64,000 bases of DNA from Dolomedes plantarius (taxonomy: Eukaryota; Arthropoda; Arachnida; Araneae; Dolomedidae): NCBI GenBank assembly GCA_907164885.2, contig OU015501.1, positions 20,176,631 to 20,240,630 on the forward strand, given 5' to 3'. Made by a program: the position numbers and the translations under genes. Position 1 is the stretch's first letter. Each line of letters begins with the position of its first letter. A model generated the notes under the pieces. That model was not told the origin of the DNA, did no database searches, and worked only from the letters and a program-made list of their open reading frames with translations. Positions 1 to 10,545 of this stretch are shown here, piece by piece.

Positions 1-1259
1 AAGACTCATTATACAAGTATTTAAAAACATCCCAGTTCTCTATTCGCTTGGTGAATCAACTTTGCCAGGAAATGAGGCCTTTATTTTAGCATACGTTCGA
101 TGCATACGAGAAGAAAATATATGCTAAGAATTTTTTATTTGCAAACTGATACCAAGGGGGAGTCAATATTTCATGGCATTGGAGAGTTTTTCAAAGAAAA
201 AGAAATCCCCCTCAGAAATATCCTATCAGTTGCTCTGATGGTGCTCCATCGACGATAGGACGCTACAGGGGTTTTCTTGCATATTTAAAAGTGCGGTTCA
301 TTTGCCGTGCACTGTCATTCATCGGCAACATTTAGTTAACAAAAATCTTAATGAACGTCTGCATAGGTCATTGCAGCATGTTGTTCAAGCAGTCAACAAA
401 TCAGATGCAACGCATTTGAATGATAGATTGTTTAGACAACTTTGCGTTGAAAACTATGCAGAATTCAATCGCTTGCTGCTTCATACAGAAGTTCGCTGCA
501 TGTCAAAAGGTGCCTGTTTGGATCGATTTTATAAACTCTTTGACTCGGTGCTAGAGTTCTTAGAAAACAATATGATAATTTACGAGTCAACTTAATCGAT
601 TCCAAAATGGCATAGCCTATTTGAAATACTTGTTTAGTAAATTCAGTGCCGCAAATCAAAAACTCCAAGGCTATGAGCTGAATTTAATAAAAACAAAAAC
701 TGTGATTTTCGCTTTTGTGGCAAAACTTCTACTGTACAAAAAAATTTTAGGAAGAGGGGGAATTCAACCAATTTCCACATTTATCAACAGTAGAAAAACA
801 TGAAGAAGACATGCTTATATATTGTCAGCACTTTGAGGCTCTCCATTTGGCTTCAACCAACGGTTTGAAGATATACTTAAAATGAACATACCTGATTGAG
901 TTTTGGACCCTTTTTCAGGATCAAACTCAGAAGAATCTATAAAATTACAAGAGAACTGGTAGAAGTATCAACAAATGACGATTATAATTAAATTTAAGCA
1001 TAGTCTATCAATAGTTCTGGCTGCAAAAGAAGATACTAACACTTTTAATCTGGATTATGAGCTGTGGTCTACAAAAATTCTTAATTACGTTTCTTTCATC
1101 ATATTTAGTGGACTGTGGTTCAGTGCGGTCACAAATCTGTGAACTAAAACAGAAACAACTGCAAATTACTGGGTCGCAGTGATTTAAGAATGCTTCTGAA
1201 TAAATAGAGCTGAATTTAATAAATTGATTGCTATGCACCAAGTTCATCCTTCACATTAG
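1..1259 (+). pseudogene. hAT transposase relic (ZBED5/SCAND3-like)
   Basis: hAT transposases cut and paste DNA with an RNase H-like fold. Seen here, in more than one frame: DGAPSTIGRYRGF (the conserved hAT DGAP block, Asp codon at 237), then HRQHLVNKNLNERLH and LLHTEVRCMSKGACLDRFY, an arrangement typical of the domesticated ZBED5/SCAND3-type hAT proteins. The C-terminus can be followed to HQVHPSH and a TAG stop at 1257-1259. The longest clean stretch is only 97 codons (302-595), and stops and frameshifts break it on both sides. The N-terminal BED finger lies outside the window. Dead copy; family assignment is by recognised motifs. Confidence 0.85.
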
Positions 1260-1566
1260 TTTTACTGTTATTTCTAATTTTATCAAACGATTATTATCCT
1301 TCGCCTTCTTAATTTTTGGTGTGTTATGCGAATGTAACTATGGTGATTTTAAGGAATAATTTTATAATTCAAGCTTCAAAGTGTCTTATTTACAACAACA
1401 TATTTCTTTACTATGTTCTATATAGGTAGAAAAACAGATACATGCCAATTTTCGGTCTTTTATGTATCTCTGTTTACTCGCATAGAATGGTAAATTTCCA
1501 GGGGGACTGTGAATAATTTTTTCTCTGAAAAGGGGGCGGTAGGTCAAATAAGTTTGGGAACCCTTG
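1..1566 (+). mobile_element. hAT DNA transposon, 3' part (5' end outside window)
   Basis: The window opens inside a hAT transposase relic, and the element appears to close with a terminal inverted-repeat-like end (AGTTTGGGAACCCTTG) just after a G-rich stretch, the usual hAT 3' layout. The left end is not in the window, so neither the TIR pair nor the 8 bp target duplication can be tested. About 300 bases of non-coding 3' sequence lie between the transposase stop and this end. The inverted BEL LTR fragment starts about 30 bp further on. Confidence 0.7.
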
Positions 1567-1597
1567 TTGTAGAGCAAGGGTTAAATAGAAACCTTTG

Positions 1598-1684
1598 TGT
1601 TTTGTTAGCGGATCTTTAAGTATGAAAGGTATACGACTTACTTTCTTCCGCTTCTTCTGGGCGTCTGTATCTATAAAAAGTAAT
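1598..1684 (-). repeat. BEL LTR fragment (3' end of LTR)
   Basis: Matches the last ~87 bp of the LTRs at 2257-2596 and 6830-7184, in the same orientation as the former, including the terminal block TGTTTTGTTAGCGG (LTR end ...CTAACAAAACA on the minus strand). It passes directly into minus-strand gag sequence at about 1685, so most of this LTR and everything from mid-gag onwards is missing here. Confidence 0.8.
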
Positions 1685-1689
1685 AAATA

Positions 1690-2230
1690 AATTTATCTTC
1701 CGGTGCTATTTCTATATCCTCATGAATTTTCTGAATTGACCCAAGAAACCGAGCCACTCCTCTATTTCCCATTAAACTTTTTAAGTTCTACTTTGGTAGT
1801 TAAATCGGCGTTTCGATTGCCATTTCAACTCGTTGACATCACTATTATTATCTTAACGTACTGTTCAGTATGTTGTTTGCTTTCGTTTTTAATCTTATAT
1901 ATCTTTCTTTATATGACTCATAATCATTATATTCGGAATCAAGACTTCTTGACTACACTTGGGATCATGTGCTAATAATTCGTGAATTGATGTTTCTTTA
2001 TCATCCAGCACACACCATTTCTCATTTAATTGTTCAATTAATATTTCTAATTCCTCTTCATCAACTTCTTTATCGTCAAGATATTTTTCTAATTGATTGG
2101 CTATTCTTGTAAGCCGCTTCGTAATGGTTGCGCGATTTTTGATAACTCTCCATCGTTAATGTTAAGCATAAACTATCAACTCTTTTATATAGTTTGTCAA
2201 TTTCAATATATATACTTTCTAAACAATACA
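1690..2230 (-). pseudogene. BEL/Pao Gag N-terminal fragment (DUF1759-like)
   Basis: On the minus strand, directly behind a primer-binding site, two frames give NQLEKYLDDKEVDEEELE, ILIEQLNEKWCVLDD and then EYNDYESYKERYIRLKTKA. This charged helical pattern (spaced Leu, Trp, then a YxxxYxxxK motif) is what the N-terminal Gag region of BEL/Pao elements (DUF1759 type) looks like. An in-frame stop and at least one frameshift are visible. Position and orientation match the adjacent inverted LTR. The plus-strand open frame over the same bases is its antisense shadow. Confidence 0.65.
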
Positions 2231-2234
2231 GCAC

Positions 2235-2252
2235 GCCCACCCGGGGGCGCCA
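2235..2252 (-). other. Primer-binding site of inverted BEL element
   Basis: Four bases inside the LTR end (CA), the minus strand reads TGGCGCCCCCGGG. TGGCGCC immediately after an LTR is the usual start of a tRNA-primed minus-strand primer-binding site. The cognate tRNA was not identified. Confidence 0.6.
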
Positions 2253-2256
2253 GAAA

Positions 2257-2596
2257 TGTTTTGTTAGCGGATCTTTAAGTTATGAAAGTATACGACTTAC
2301 CTTTCTTCCGCTTCTTCTGGGCGTCTGTATCTATAAAAAGTAATATTCCAGGATTGATGGAGAGTGCAATCTCTGCAAGACACTAAATTTTAATTTTTAC
2401 TATTATTTACATCCCAAAAACCTCTATTTACAATTGCTTTAGAGCAAGGTTTCCCAAGTCGGGTAATATGACCCGCGCTTAGTCCGCGACATTCGAAAGT
2501 CTCAATCGGAGGTGTTCTGTTTACAGTCTGTTTCTCTCTTCACTTCAGTTCTGAGAGAAGCTCGGAAGCTCATGGAGGATGGAGGGAAAGGCCGCT
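2257..2596 (-). repeat. BEL 5' LTR in inverted orientation
   Basis: Near-identical reverse complement of the LTR at 6830-7184, with small indels and substitutions. It begins (plus strand) with TGTTTTGTTAGCGG and ends at GGGAAAGGCCGCT, where the match stops about 13 bp short of the LTR's own 5' end. Together the two LTRs form a ~340 bp inverted repeat about 4.2 kb apart. Downstream (2597) plus-strand gag begins at once. Confidence 0.85.
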
Positions 2597-2766
2597 TCTG
2601 TTTTGTGAAAAACAGAATCATGAGTCAGCTATTTGCCGATATGCTTGAAAATGAGCTTAGAGACAGAAAGAAAATGTTAATAAAAAAGTGTTGTTGTTTT
2701 ATTTGCTTTAAAGTGGGTCATCGGTCCCGCGATTGCAAACGTAGAATTAGCTGTGAGCGGTTGTAA
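2597..2766 (+). pseudogene. BEL/Pao Gag C-terminal fragment with CCHC zinc knuckle
   Basis: The reading frame contains CFICFKVGHRSRDC, a C-x2-C-x4-H-x4-C knuckle (2695-2736) of the retroelement nucleocapsid type that binds the element's RNA, preceded by the helix LFADMLENELRDRKK. The open frame continues upstream into the inverted LTR (2512-2596), so its first ~28 residues are antisense-LTR sequence rather than Gag: a chimera made by the rearrangement. It stops at 2766, before the protease, as expected for a decayed gag-pol. Confidence 0.75.
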
Positions 2767-3229
2767 AGGAAAGCATTTTTTTCTAATGTGTAACGATGAT
2801 AAACAGAAAGAGTTAACAAATCCAAAGTAGAACTATAGAAAGCAGGGACATAAACCTGGTTATTAATGACGCACGAGTTAAGCCACAGAACTTGTAGTCG
2901 AGAAATTCTTCTACAACGTTGTATGTAAAACTGCAGGCAAAATGAAGGGGAAAATTCATTAGATGTCTCATAGATACGGGTAGCCAGCGCTCTTATTTGA
3001 GTAAAAGAGTGGCGGAAGAAATGCGTTATGATCTTCTTAAAGAAGAAAATGTTATCCATAATTTGTTTGGGGGTAAAGAACACACAGAAAACATTATCGG
3101 TACAGAGTGTTAGTTCGCAGTATTAGCGAGATTATCACTGCAATTTTGAGGTAATTGACCAGGGAAGGAGATGTTCTAAGATACCCACTTTAAAATTAGA
3201 GCCTTGTCTAGGAATTAATGAAAGAAATA

Positions 3230-3405
3230 TAATTTTACAGATCAGTTGATTGCGAAACATGAAGAATCCGGGGACATTGATTTGCTAATCGGGGCGGAGT
3301 GTAGAGGTAAGCTACTTAATGGGAAAGTGGTACCTCTACCTGCGGGCTGTAGCTATCGGAACATACCTCGGATGGACCTTGATGGGGAAAATGCCCTTTG
3401 ATGAT
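3230..3405 (+). pseudogene. BEL/Pao aspartic protease C-terminal remnant
   Basis: The frame gives GDIDLLIGAECRGKLLNGK followed by VVPLPAGCSYRNI. The DIDLLIGA block is characteristic of the end of the BEL/Pao aspartic protease domain, which matures Gag-Pol. The catalytic D[ST]G region should lie upstream (2800-3200), where I could only see broken pieces. Flanking frames are interrupted. Confidence 0.6.
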
Positions 3406-3659
3406 TCCGATTGATAATTCTACGATGGTAGTTACAAATTTGTTAGTTAAAGATATTACCATTACAAAGTTGTGGGACTTAGATGTCATCGGTATTGCTG
3501 ATCCAGTCGCGAAAAGCCACGAAAGAAAAGGACTTAGAAATAAAAATGCAATTTTCAGATTCTGTTTCCTTGAATGAGAGGACGTTATGAAGTGACGTTA
3601 CCTTGGGCTGAAGATTGTTGCCATTACCTACGAACAAGGACTTGGCACTGAAACGACTG

Positions 3660-4500
3660 GGAACCACAACAGAGAACTTCGTTCAAAAATTTGTTTTAAA
3701 CGATATGATGAAGTCTTAAAAGACTGGCAGGATAAAGGTATAATCGAAGAAGTGGAACACGGTGAAGATATCGACTGTGGACATTACTTGCCTCAAGACC
3801 GGTAATTAAAGAAAATAGCTCAACTCCAGTACGGCCCGTGTTCGATGCATCGGCGAGAGCTAAGTTTTCACCGTCACTTAATCAGAGTTTAGAATGCGGA
3901 CCCAATTTATTAGAGCTGATCCCATCCCTCTACTTAGATTCGAGAAAGAAAGTTGGGTGTTGTCGCAGACATAGAAAAAGCATTTTACAAATTAGTATCA
4001 GACCTTCAGATAAGACGTTATCTGAGATTTTTTGGTGGAAGAACGAAGAACTAAAGAAGTGAAAATATTGCAACACACCAGAGTTGTTTTCGGAGTGATC
4101 TGTAGCCCTTTTTTCGTTAGGCCTTAGTAATAGATTATCATCTTCAGAATGACATGAAATATGCAGAACATGATCAGACAGTAGTAGAAAAACTTCGCCA
4201 GAGCTTTACGTTGATAAGTATTGGCCAGTTTTGATAGTGAAGATGAACTTTTCCATTTATTGAAGAATCTCGTAAAGTTATTGGCATCAGCGAAATTTAA
4301 TCTTAGGTGTTGGCAATACTCTAATGATACAAATCCAGAAGTCGTTACTAAGTTTAGGTTTGGTTTGGAACCGAGAAAAGGACATTATAAAGTTGAGATT
4401 GGATTGTGTAGAAGATCAACAAGTTAACAAAATTACAAAAAGAACTATTTTGACTTTGACACAGAAGTGTTTGACCCGATAGGGTTTGCAAGTCCAGTTC
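3660..4500 (+). pseudogene. BEL/Pao reverse transcriptase relic
   Basis: Motifs in order across shifted frames: PVRPVFDASARAKFSPSLNQ (about 3827-3886, the BEL RT entry block), GPNLLELIPS, a frameshifted catalytic region around 3950-4000, RVVFGVICSPFF (about 4082-4117) and LYVDKYWP near 4206, the degenerate counterpart of the YVDD/YVDN box. Then comes FDPIGFASPVL, the normal lead into the connection domain. Frameshifts separate almost every motif, so this is a dead copy. Confidence 0.8.
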
Positions 4501-5200
4501 TCCTATTCCTAAGTTGATGTTGCAAAGTCTGTGGAAGTCTGGACTATCCTGGGATGCAGAAGTAGATGAAATACTAAAGAAAAATTATAAATTGGTTCAA
4601 AGATCTCTCTCTCTTAAAGAATGTCATACCACGATGGATAAAAAGTAACGAAGACAACAAGAAATTTTGCAGTATCCACACCTTTTGTGATGCCAGTAGC
4701 AATGCCTATGCAGCAGCAGTATTTTTAAGAATCCAGACATCCTCTATAGTTGAAGTCCATTTGTTAGCTTCGAAGTCGAGAGTAGCTCCTTCAAAACCAA
4801 TAACAATACCTCGTCTTGAATTGATTGGCTGCCACGGTGGGAGCTAGACTTTGCGCCTCAGTTTTGGAAGGCTTACAATGGCAGAACGTATACCTTATCT
4901 TTTGGACAGACTCGACTGCTGTTTTGACTTGGATACAAAAGGAAGAAATTTGGACTGTTTTCGTGGCAAACAGAGTACGAGAAAACGAAAATTAACAGAC
5001 CAAAATGCATGGAGATATATAAAGGGTTGTTGAGAATCCAGCTGACCTTCCCCCCAGAGGCTGTTCAGCAAAACAGTTTTTGAAGATGAGATGGTGGGAG
5101 GGACCAGCTTGGTTAAAGAAGAGCGAAAATGAATGGACAACAGTCAATTTGGTTTTTGGACCAAGAAGAAATTGCTCGAGAAAAAGAAAGATGACTGTAG
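4500..5200 (+). pseudogene. BEL/Pao RNase H domain relic
   Basis: RNase H removes the RNA template during reverse transcription. Visible blocks are FCDASSNAYAAAV (first catalytic Asp, about 4688), ASKSRVAPSKPITIPRLELI (catalytic Glu, about 4770-4830) and an FWTDST-like block near 4900, which lies in a different frame from the adjacent text. WRYIKG and a Pro-rich tail near 5040, then RWWEGPAWLKKSENEW (5086-5134), mark the link to integrase. Multiple frameshifts. Confidence 0.75.
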
Positions 5201-5339
5201 TCTCCACGCAAGTAAACGTTGAAACTGAAGAAATCTTTCATAAAATTTCTTGTTATCCCAGGCTTATTCGAATCATTGCTGGATTTACAGATGTTTCTTC
5301 AATTTGAAAAACAAAAATTCGAGATGCACCGGAAATCTA

Positions 5340-6808
5340 ACCGTGAAAGAATTAAATCACGCTGAAGAGTTATATTGAAGATTGTCCAGAAAGATGCATT
5401 TCCAGCAGGAGTATCTGAGCAACGAATTAAAGCACTTAATCCTGTTGTTGACGAAAGTGGACTTTTGAGAACGAAAACACGTATCTTTAGAAGAAAAGAT
5501 AAAAAGAATTTTCGATTACCAATAATTTTGCCATCAAAACACAGAATTGTTCACATGCTGATTGAGAGTAAACATAGAGAAATGAAACATCCTGGAATTC
5601 AAATATTGATGAACCATCTCCGAGAAAATTATTGGATTTTGCAAAGCCGAAAAACGATTCGACATGCAGTCTCAAATGCATACAATGCAAACGGTTCACC
5701 GTGACTCATCCAGAGCCTATCCACTCTTTGCCTGAAGACAGAGTAAGGGAAGCCACGATATTTGAGGTTACAGGCACAGATCTCGCTGGGCCGCTGTTCT
5801 TGAGAGACGGAACAAAGGCCTGGATAGTTCTATTTAATTGTGCTGTTTATCGCGCTGTGCACATAGAACTGATAACTTCACTAACAGCAGAAGCATTTTT
5901 TCAAGCCTTAAGAAGGTTTATTGCGCGTCGAGGAGACCGGAGATTATATATTCCGACAATGGAAGCAATTTTGCCAAGGCACACAAGCGCTGAGTAAGCT
6001 AGATTGGCAAGAATAGAAATGCAATCCACACTGAAGAAAATTACGTGGAAGTTCATTCCTCCATCTGCACCGTGGTGGGTGGATGGTGGGAGAGATTAAT
6101 TGGCATGATGAAGGCAGATTTTACGCAGAATATTAGGACAAGCCTTATTAACTATGAAGAATTAAATACAGTTTTGTGCGATACCGAGAGTCTCATAAAC
6201 TCACGACCCTTGACATATTTGTCCGAAGATGTAAATGATTTGGTTGCTTTGTCACCTTCGATGTTTCTACAAGAAGCAAGAGAATGTGGTGTGTACCAGA
6301 TATTGACAAAGTGGATGTCGCCTATATGTGGAAGAGATATCTGTACCTTCAAAGAATACGCGAAGACTTGCGGAAACGATTTCGACTCGAATACCTTGGG
6401 CAGTTGCAGAATGTCAGAAAGAGCAGAGAAAACTCCAAATTGATCTCTGTCGGTGAAATTGTTCTCATCGGATCTGACAATTTAAAACGCTTACAGTGGC
6501 CAATTGGACGAGTTCTGGAAGTCCTACCAGGCAAGGATGGCATAGTCAGAGTTGTGCGGATAAAGACGAAATCCGGCATTGTAACACGTCCTGTGCAACG
6601 AGTGTATCCACTAGAATTATCCGAGAACACTGAAGGTACATTCCTAAGAGATAAAATCCTTGACAATAAGAAAAGTGCAAAAGACCAAGAACCAGATAAA
6701 CCCCTTCGGGAGCCCAAACCAGTGATAACCCGAAGTGGAACGAATTGTGAAACCTCCCGAAAGAATGGGCATTTGAAGGTGCATCGCCAGAAAGGTTTGA
6801 GTTCGTAG
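5340..6808 (+). pseudogene. BEL/Pao integrase relic
   Basis: Integrase inserts the cDNA copy. In order: a spacer with LNPVVDESGLLRTKTR; a zinc-binding region with HRIVHMLIESKHREMKHPG, then CIQCKRF in another frame; the core with TGTDLAGPLFLRDGTKAW (first Asp) and VYRAVHIELITSLTAEAF; a frameshifted SDNG block near 5950; GGWWERLIGMMK (catalytic Glu, about 6077-6112); and a C-terminal chromo/SH3-like part, GEIVLIGSDNLKRLQWPIGR (6452-6511). The frame changes at least four times. The longest clean piece (6284-6808) is the C-terminal domain, ending 22 bp before the LTR. Confidence 0.85.
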
Positions 6809-6829
6809 ATACAGAACTCAAGGTGGGAG

Positions 6830-7184
6830 TGTGTTGCTGCCGAGCGGCCTTTCCCTCCATCCTCCATGAGTTTCCGAGCTTCTCTCAGAACTGAGTGAAG
6901 AGAGAAACAGACTGTAAAACAGAACACTCAGATTGAGACTTTCGAATGTCGCGGATAAGCGCGGTCATATTACCCGACTTGGGAAACCTTGCTCATAAAG
7001 CAATTGTAAATAATATGTTTTTGTGATGTAAATAATAGTAAAAATTAAAATTTAGTGTCTTGCAGAGATTGCACTCTCCATCAATCCTTGGAATATTACT
7101 TTTTATAGATACAGACGCCCAGAAGAAGCGGGAAGAAAGGTAAGTCGTATACCTTTCATAACTTAAAGATCCGCTAACAAAACA
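6830..7184 (+). repeat. BEL/Pao 3' LTR
   Basis: Starts TGTGTTGCTGCCGAG directly after a purine-rich tract (AAGGTGGGAG) that fits a polypurine tract, and ends CTAACAAAACA, giving TG...CA borders. It carries the same sequence as the inverted LTR at 2257-2596. No target duplication can be checked because the left boundary is rearranged. Confidence 0.85.
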
Positions 7185-8427
7185 CTTTGAAATGTGAATA
7201 ATGTCATCATAAATGTTTTTTTTTCTATTTATTTGTTGCAAATTTATGAAATATTCAAGGTGATAATAAAAGGCACAGTAACAAATAATATAAAGATATT
7301 TATGAAATGAAATTTATATTTTCTAAAATGTGTAACATAATATAAATAAAATATTTTGCATGCCAACAAGCCTATTTATTTTGAAAATCTTTTAACAAAA
7401 CCTGGACTTGTATGGTTCGGCATTACAGAAAAATGGTATGGTCCCCTGACAACAACTGTATCTGGGGAGAATAAAGGTGAATTCATGGAATTCTTGATTG
7501 TTTACTATATAACGTTGCAATGTAGCTTTTTTCTTCCCCCTCCTCCCTACCTAAAATATGTTTATAAAAAAGATGGAAGTTGTATTTAGTACTAAAATAA
7601 AAGAAAATAATGTTTTAGGTTTTAAATTTTTTTACACTAAGTTTTAAATTTTAAAACACATCATAACTGTGAGAGAAAGAGAAAGATAAAATTATGGGTT
7701 TCTGAAAGATATATGAGCTAGTGTAAGACCATATCAAAAGTATGCATAATAAGATAATGAATGATGTATATTATTATGTCGAGAAAAATCATGTAAAATC
7801 TATAGCCAAAATATAAAAATAATGTTTAAAACAGTACTTATGAAAAACTTCTGATAAACATTTTATGAAAAGCTTTTAAATAGAAAACAATATTAACTTT
7901 CATTAATTTGTTTATAATGAAGCAATATGTTTATTTGTGTTCAGGTTGCATTTCAATTTTTCCTCTAAGTTCAAATGTCATATTTTTGTGTTATTGGGAT
8001 TCAAACCAGAAAAATATAAACAAAAATCCTTTTGTTGAAGTCAACTACTGTATATAAATATTGAAAAAAACTTTTAAGTTTCAATTTCATTCCCTATTCA
8101 GCTGAATAGGACCATTACATAGTTTTTCATGTTGTAGTTAGGATAAATTATGACTGAAAACAAAAAAGAAACAAATAAAAATAGAACTAAAACATTTAAT
8201 TTTCTTGCTAAAAACTATCCCAATACATTCATTATTTATGTTTAGGTTAATGAAATTAAAAAAATTTATAGTAAATCAATATTTTTTTTTCATGTCTGAA
8301 TTCAAAGCTTGTAAAATATTACTTTGTGTGTTTATATCACTTAGTTTAATTTAAAATGTGTATATTTTAGTAACACAAAAGACTTAAGAATTTGAAAAAT
8401 TCTTCAATGTACTAGCCAAGTATGGGG
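7185..8427. other. AT-rich intergenic, nothing recognised
   Basis: No gene or repeat structure I can support; open frames here are short and without motifs. Confidence 0.6.
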
Positions 8428-8640
8428 GATGCGGTGGTTCAGTGGTTTTAGTCATTCTTATTCTTGTTAATACGTCACCTTAAGTACTCAATAGATCAGA
8501 GGTTCGCACATAATTTGCTTTATTTTATATATTTACACACATGCATTGAGTACTGTGCAGTGCTAATCCTTGCTCCCGCATTTCACTTCGAATTTGCCTC
8601 TGAATGTCCGAGTGGGGTTACAAAGCCATAGAGTGGCAAG
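8428..8640 (+). repeat. Possible tRNA-derived SINE
   Basis: GCGGTGGTTCAGTGGTTTTA resembles a Pol III A box and AGAGGTTCGCAC, about 60 bp later, a weak B box. A GC-richer tail (TCCGAGTGGGGTTACAAAGC) follows and the surroundings are plain AT-rich. No second copy in the window and no clear target duplication. Confidence 0.4.
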
Positions 8641-9482
8641 CACCATCTAGTATAACAATTCCCACACCAACTTTGTAAATCAATATACCCATAATCTAAT
8701 GCCAAGTGTTACAGTAAGATCTGAGCCCATTTCGCAATAACCACTGTTATTCATACATTCAACTGGTGTTAATTAATAAGAAATTCAAAATAAGGCCTTT
8801 ATAAAAAAAAAATTTATCTGGCATAATGGTTTTGTATGAAATGACTACTTTTGACACCCATGATTCTAGATTTTTTTAAAACATCTTTGTAAATGCAATG
8901 CTAGAATTATATTAATATAAAAAATCTTTTTGCTCTCACTAAGCTCACGAACCTTTTTCAGGTTGTGACCCCTGCATTTTCATTATTTTCCTCACATCCT
9001 GTGCATCTCCCATCCTACATATTTTCATTAAAAAGGCCTTGTAAGATATGAAATAAAAACAGTAAAATGCATTTTCCATTATTCATTTCCGATTAAATGT
9101 TTAATTAATAAAAAGGAAACATGTAAGAATGGAGAACATTAAAAATGCTTCATTCCTCAGTCGAAGATGTGCAAAAGCAAGAACAGAACCCTAAGAAAAA
9201 TAATACACCTACCGTAATGATTCAGAATATATAGAAAAACTCTTACTTATATGAAATTGCTTATTCTGTTGGGGATACTACAACAGTTATGCCCACAGTG
9301 ATGTCACAGACTGGTGAAAGACAAACTGATGTTGGAATTTGTGTACTGTACATAGTAAGTGACCTCGATTCAGTAAGATTATATGAGATGATAAGTTTCA
9401 AAACTGTCCTACCCTCCACCCCCACCCCAAAAAAAGAATTAGCATTGGATTCTGATTAAGATGACACTCCTACATGAGCTGA
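8641..9482. other. AT-rich intergenic, nothing recognised
   Basis: Nothing supported beyond short homopolymer runs. Confidence 0.6.
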
Positions 9483-9494
9483 ATTAAGCAGCAA

Positions 9495-9671
9495 ATTTGC
9501 CAGGTGATGTATAAATGGCTAGGGCGCTGGCATTCAGTTCAGATCCTGTGGGTTTGAGTCCCACTGTTGGCATGGATGTTTGTAGCCCATTTGGAATCGG
9601 CTTTAAACTTAGATCCCAGTCTAAGTAGCCCTCGTGTAGCAAAAGTTGACTGTAGCACTCCAAACCAAACC
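9495..9671 (+). mobile_element. tRNA-derived SINE, copy 1
   Basis: A box-like ATGGCTAGGGCGCTGG and B box-like GGGTTTGAGTCCCAC lie about 35 bp apart, followed by a unique body (GGCATGGATGTTTGTAGCCC) and a CAAACCAAACC tail. It is flanked by the perfect 12 bp duplication ATTAAGCAGCAA (9483-9494 and 9672-9683), typical of LINE-mobilised insertion. Related copies are at 32860-33034 and about 57672-57775. Confidence 0.8.
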
Positions 9672-9683
9672 ATTAAGCAGCAA

Positions 9684-10105
9684 GACTCTCTAAATTTTAA
9701 GTTAATATATGTGGTTATTTGCAAAGTTTTTTTCAATTTACAAAAAAATCACTTATAGTAGATAAAGACAGTTTTGAAATTCACCATCTCATATTCATAA
9801 CTTAAACAAAATCTCTATTTGATATTTTACTGAAATTTTCATTCAGATATAATGTAAATGAATTTATTTTAGGGTTGTAATATTTTGTCATTTATTTGTG
9901 GACAATGGGAAAATAATAATATGGGTTATTTTGCAATATGATGTACAAGATTAAAGATTGAGGTAGAATAAACTGTTATAGTTGTGTTCACAGATCCAAG
10001 AGCAATTAGGTATAATGCTAAAATAAAGATATCCACTCAAAAGGGAGGAAGTCAAAGTACTTCCAAAATCTAACACCCTTAATTTTTTTCTACTCATTTT
10101 TGATT
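9684..10105. other. AT-rich intergenic, nothing recognised
   Basis: No structure supported. Confidence 0.6.
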
Positions 10106-10545
10106 AACCCACTACTTTACTATCACGAGTTAACCCGGGTTCGACACTTTTGATTCAAATTATTATCCCGAGTTATCTCGGGCTAGATTTTTTTTCCTTG
10201 TCCTGTCAAAGCATCACGAGTAAATTTATTGTAGTCGTTTCTAGAGCCGATAAATGGCATTACTTGTCAATTTTGATCATTTTGAATGCTTGTTGGGGAA
10301 GGAAACGAAAGGAACAAGGTACTATTGTACCGAATGCCAATTTCCATTGGTGTCACGCCATGCTTCAAAAACTAACACTCTCAAAAGGATTTTTAATATT
10401 TTAAAGCAGCAAGTATCTATTAATATTTTTCATTATTTTTTTTGTTTTCTTTATAAATTGCTGTAGTGCTATAATATTTTCCGTAAAAAATGCGTACAAT
10501 TGTACTATTTTTCTGTGCACGAGTTAACTCGGGATAATAATATAA
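10106..10545 (+). repeat. Inverted-repeat element, possibly piggyBac-derived
   Basis: Palindrome-like blocks sit at both sides: CACGAGTTAACCCGGG and ATCCCGAGTTATCTCGGGC on the left, CACGAGTTAACTCGGGAT on the right. Between them is a reading frame with RYYCTECQFPLVSRHASK, which weakly recalls the Cys-rich C-terminus of piggyBac transposases. TTAA occurs in the palindromes but no clean TTAA target pair could be fixed. It could equally be an unrelated MITE. Confidence 0.35.

Larger units (their letters stand above)
1598..7184. mobile_element. Rearranged BEL/Pao LTR retroelement
   Basis: One block holds: a minus-strand LTR fragment (1598-1684), minus-strand N-terminal gag (about 1690-2230), a minus-strand primer-binding site and LTR (2257-2596), then plus-strand gag zinc knuckle, protease, RT, RNase H and integrase (2597-6808) and a plus-strand 3' LTR (6830-7184). 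The inner junction joins the 5' edge of the inverted LTR, short of its first ~13 bp, to plus-strand gag. Inverting LTR-PBS-gagN in a normal element gives this order, except that the extra LTR fragment at the far left stays unexplained. Every coding part is frameshifted. Confidence 0.85.

Noticed and set aside
1703..1975. 90-codon open frame
   Set aside because: Antisense of the inverted gag fragment; no motif of its own, hydrophobic residues come from reversed AT-rich codons.
6349..6927. 192-codon minus-strand open frame
   Set aside because: Antisense to the integrase C-terminus and 3' LTR; no own motif.
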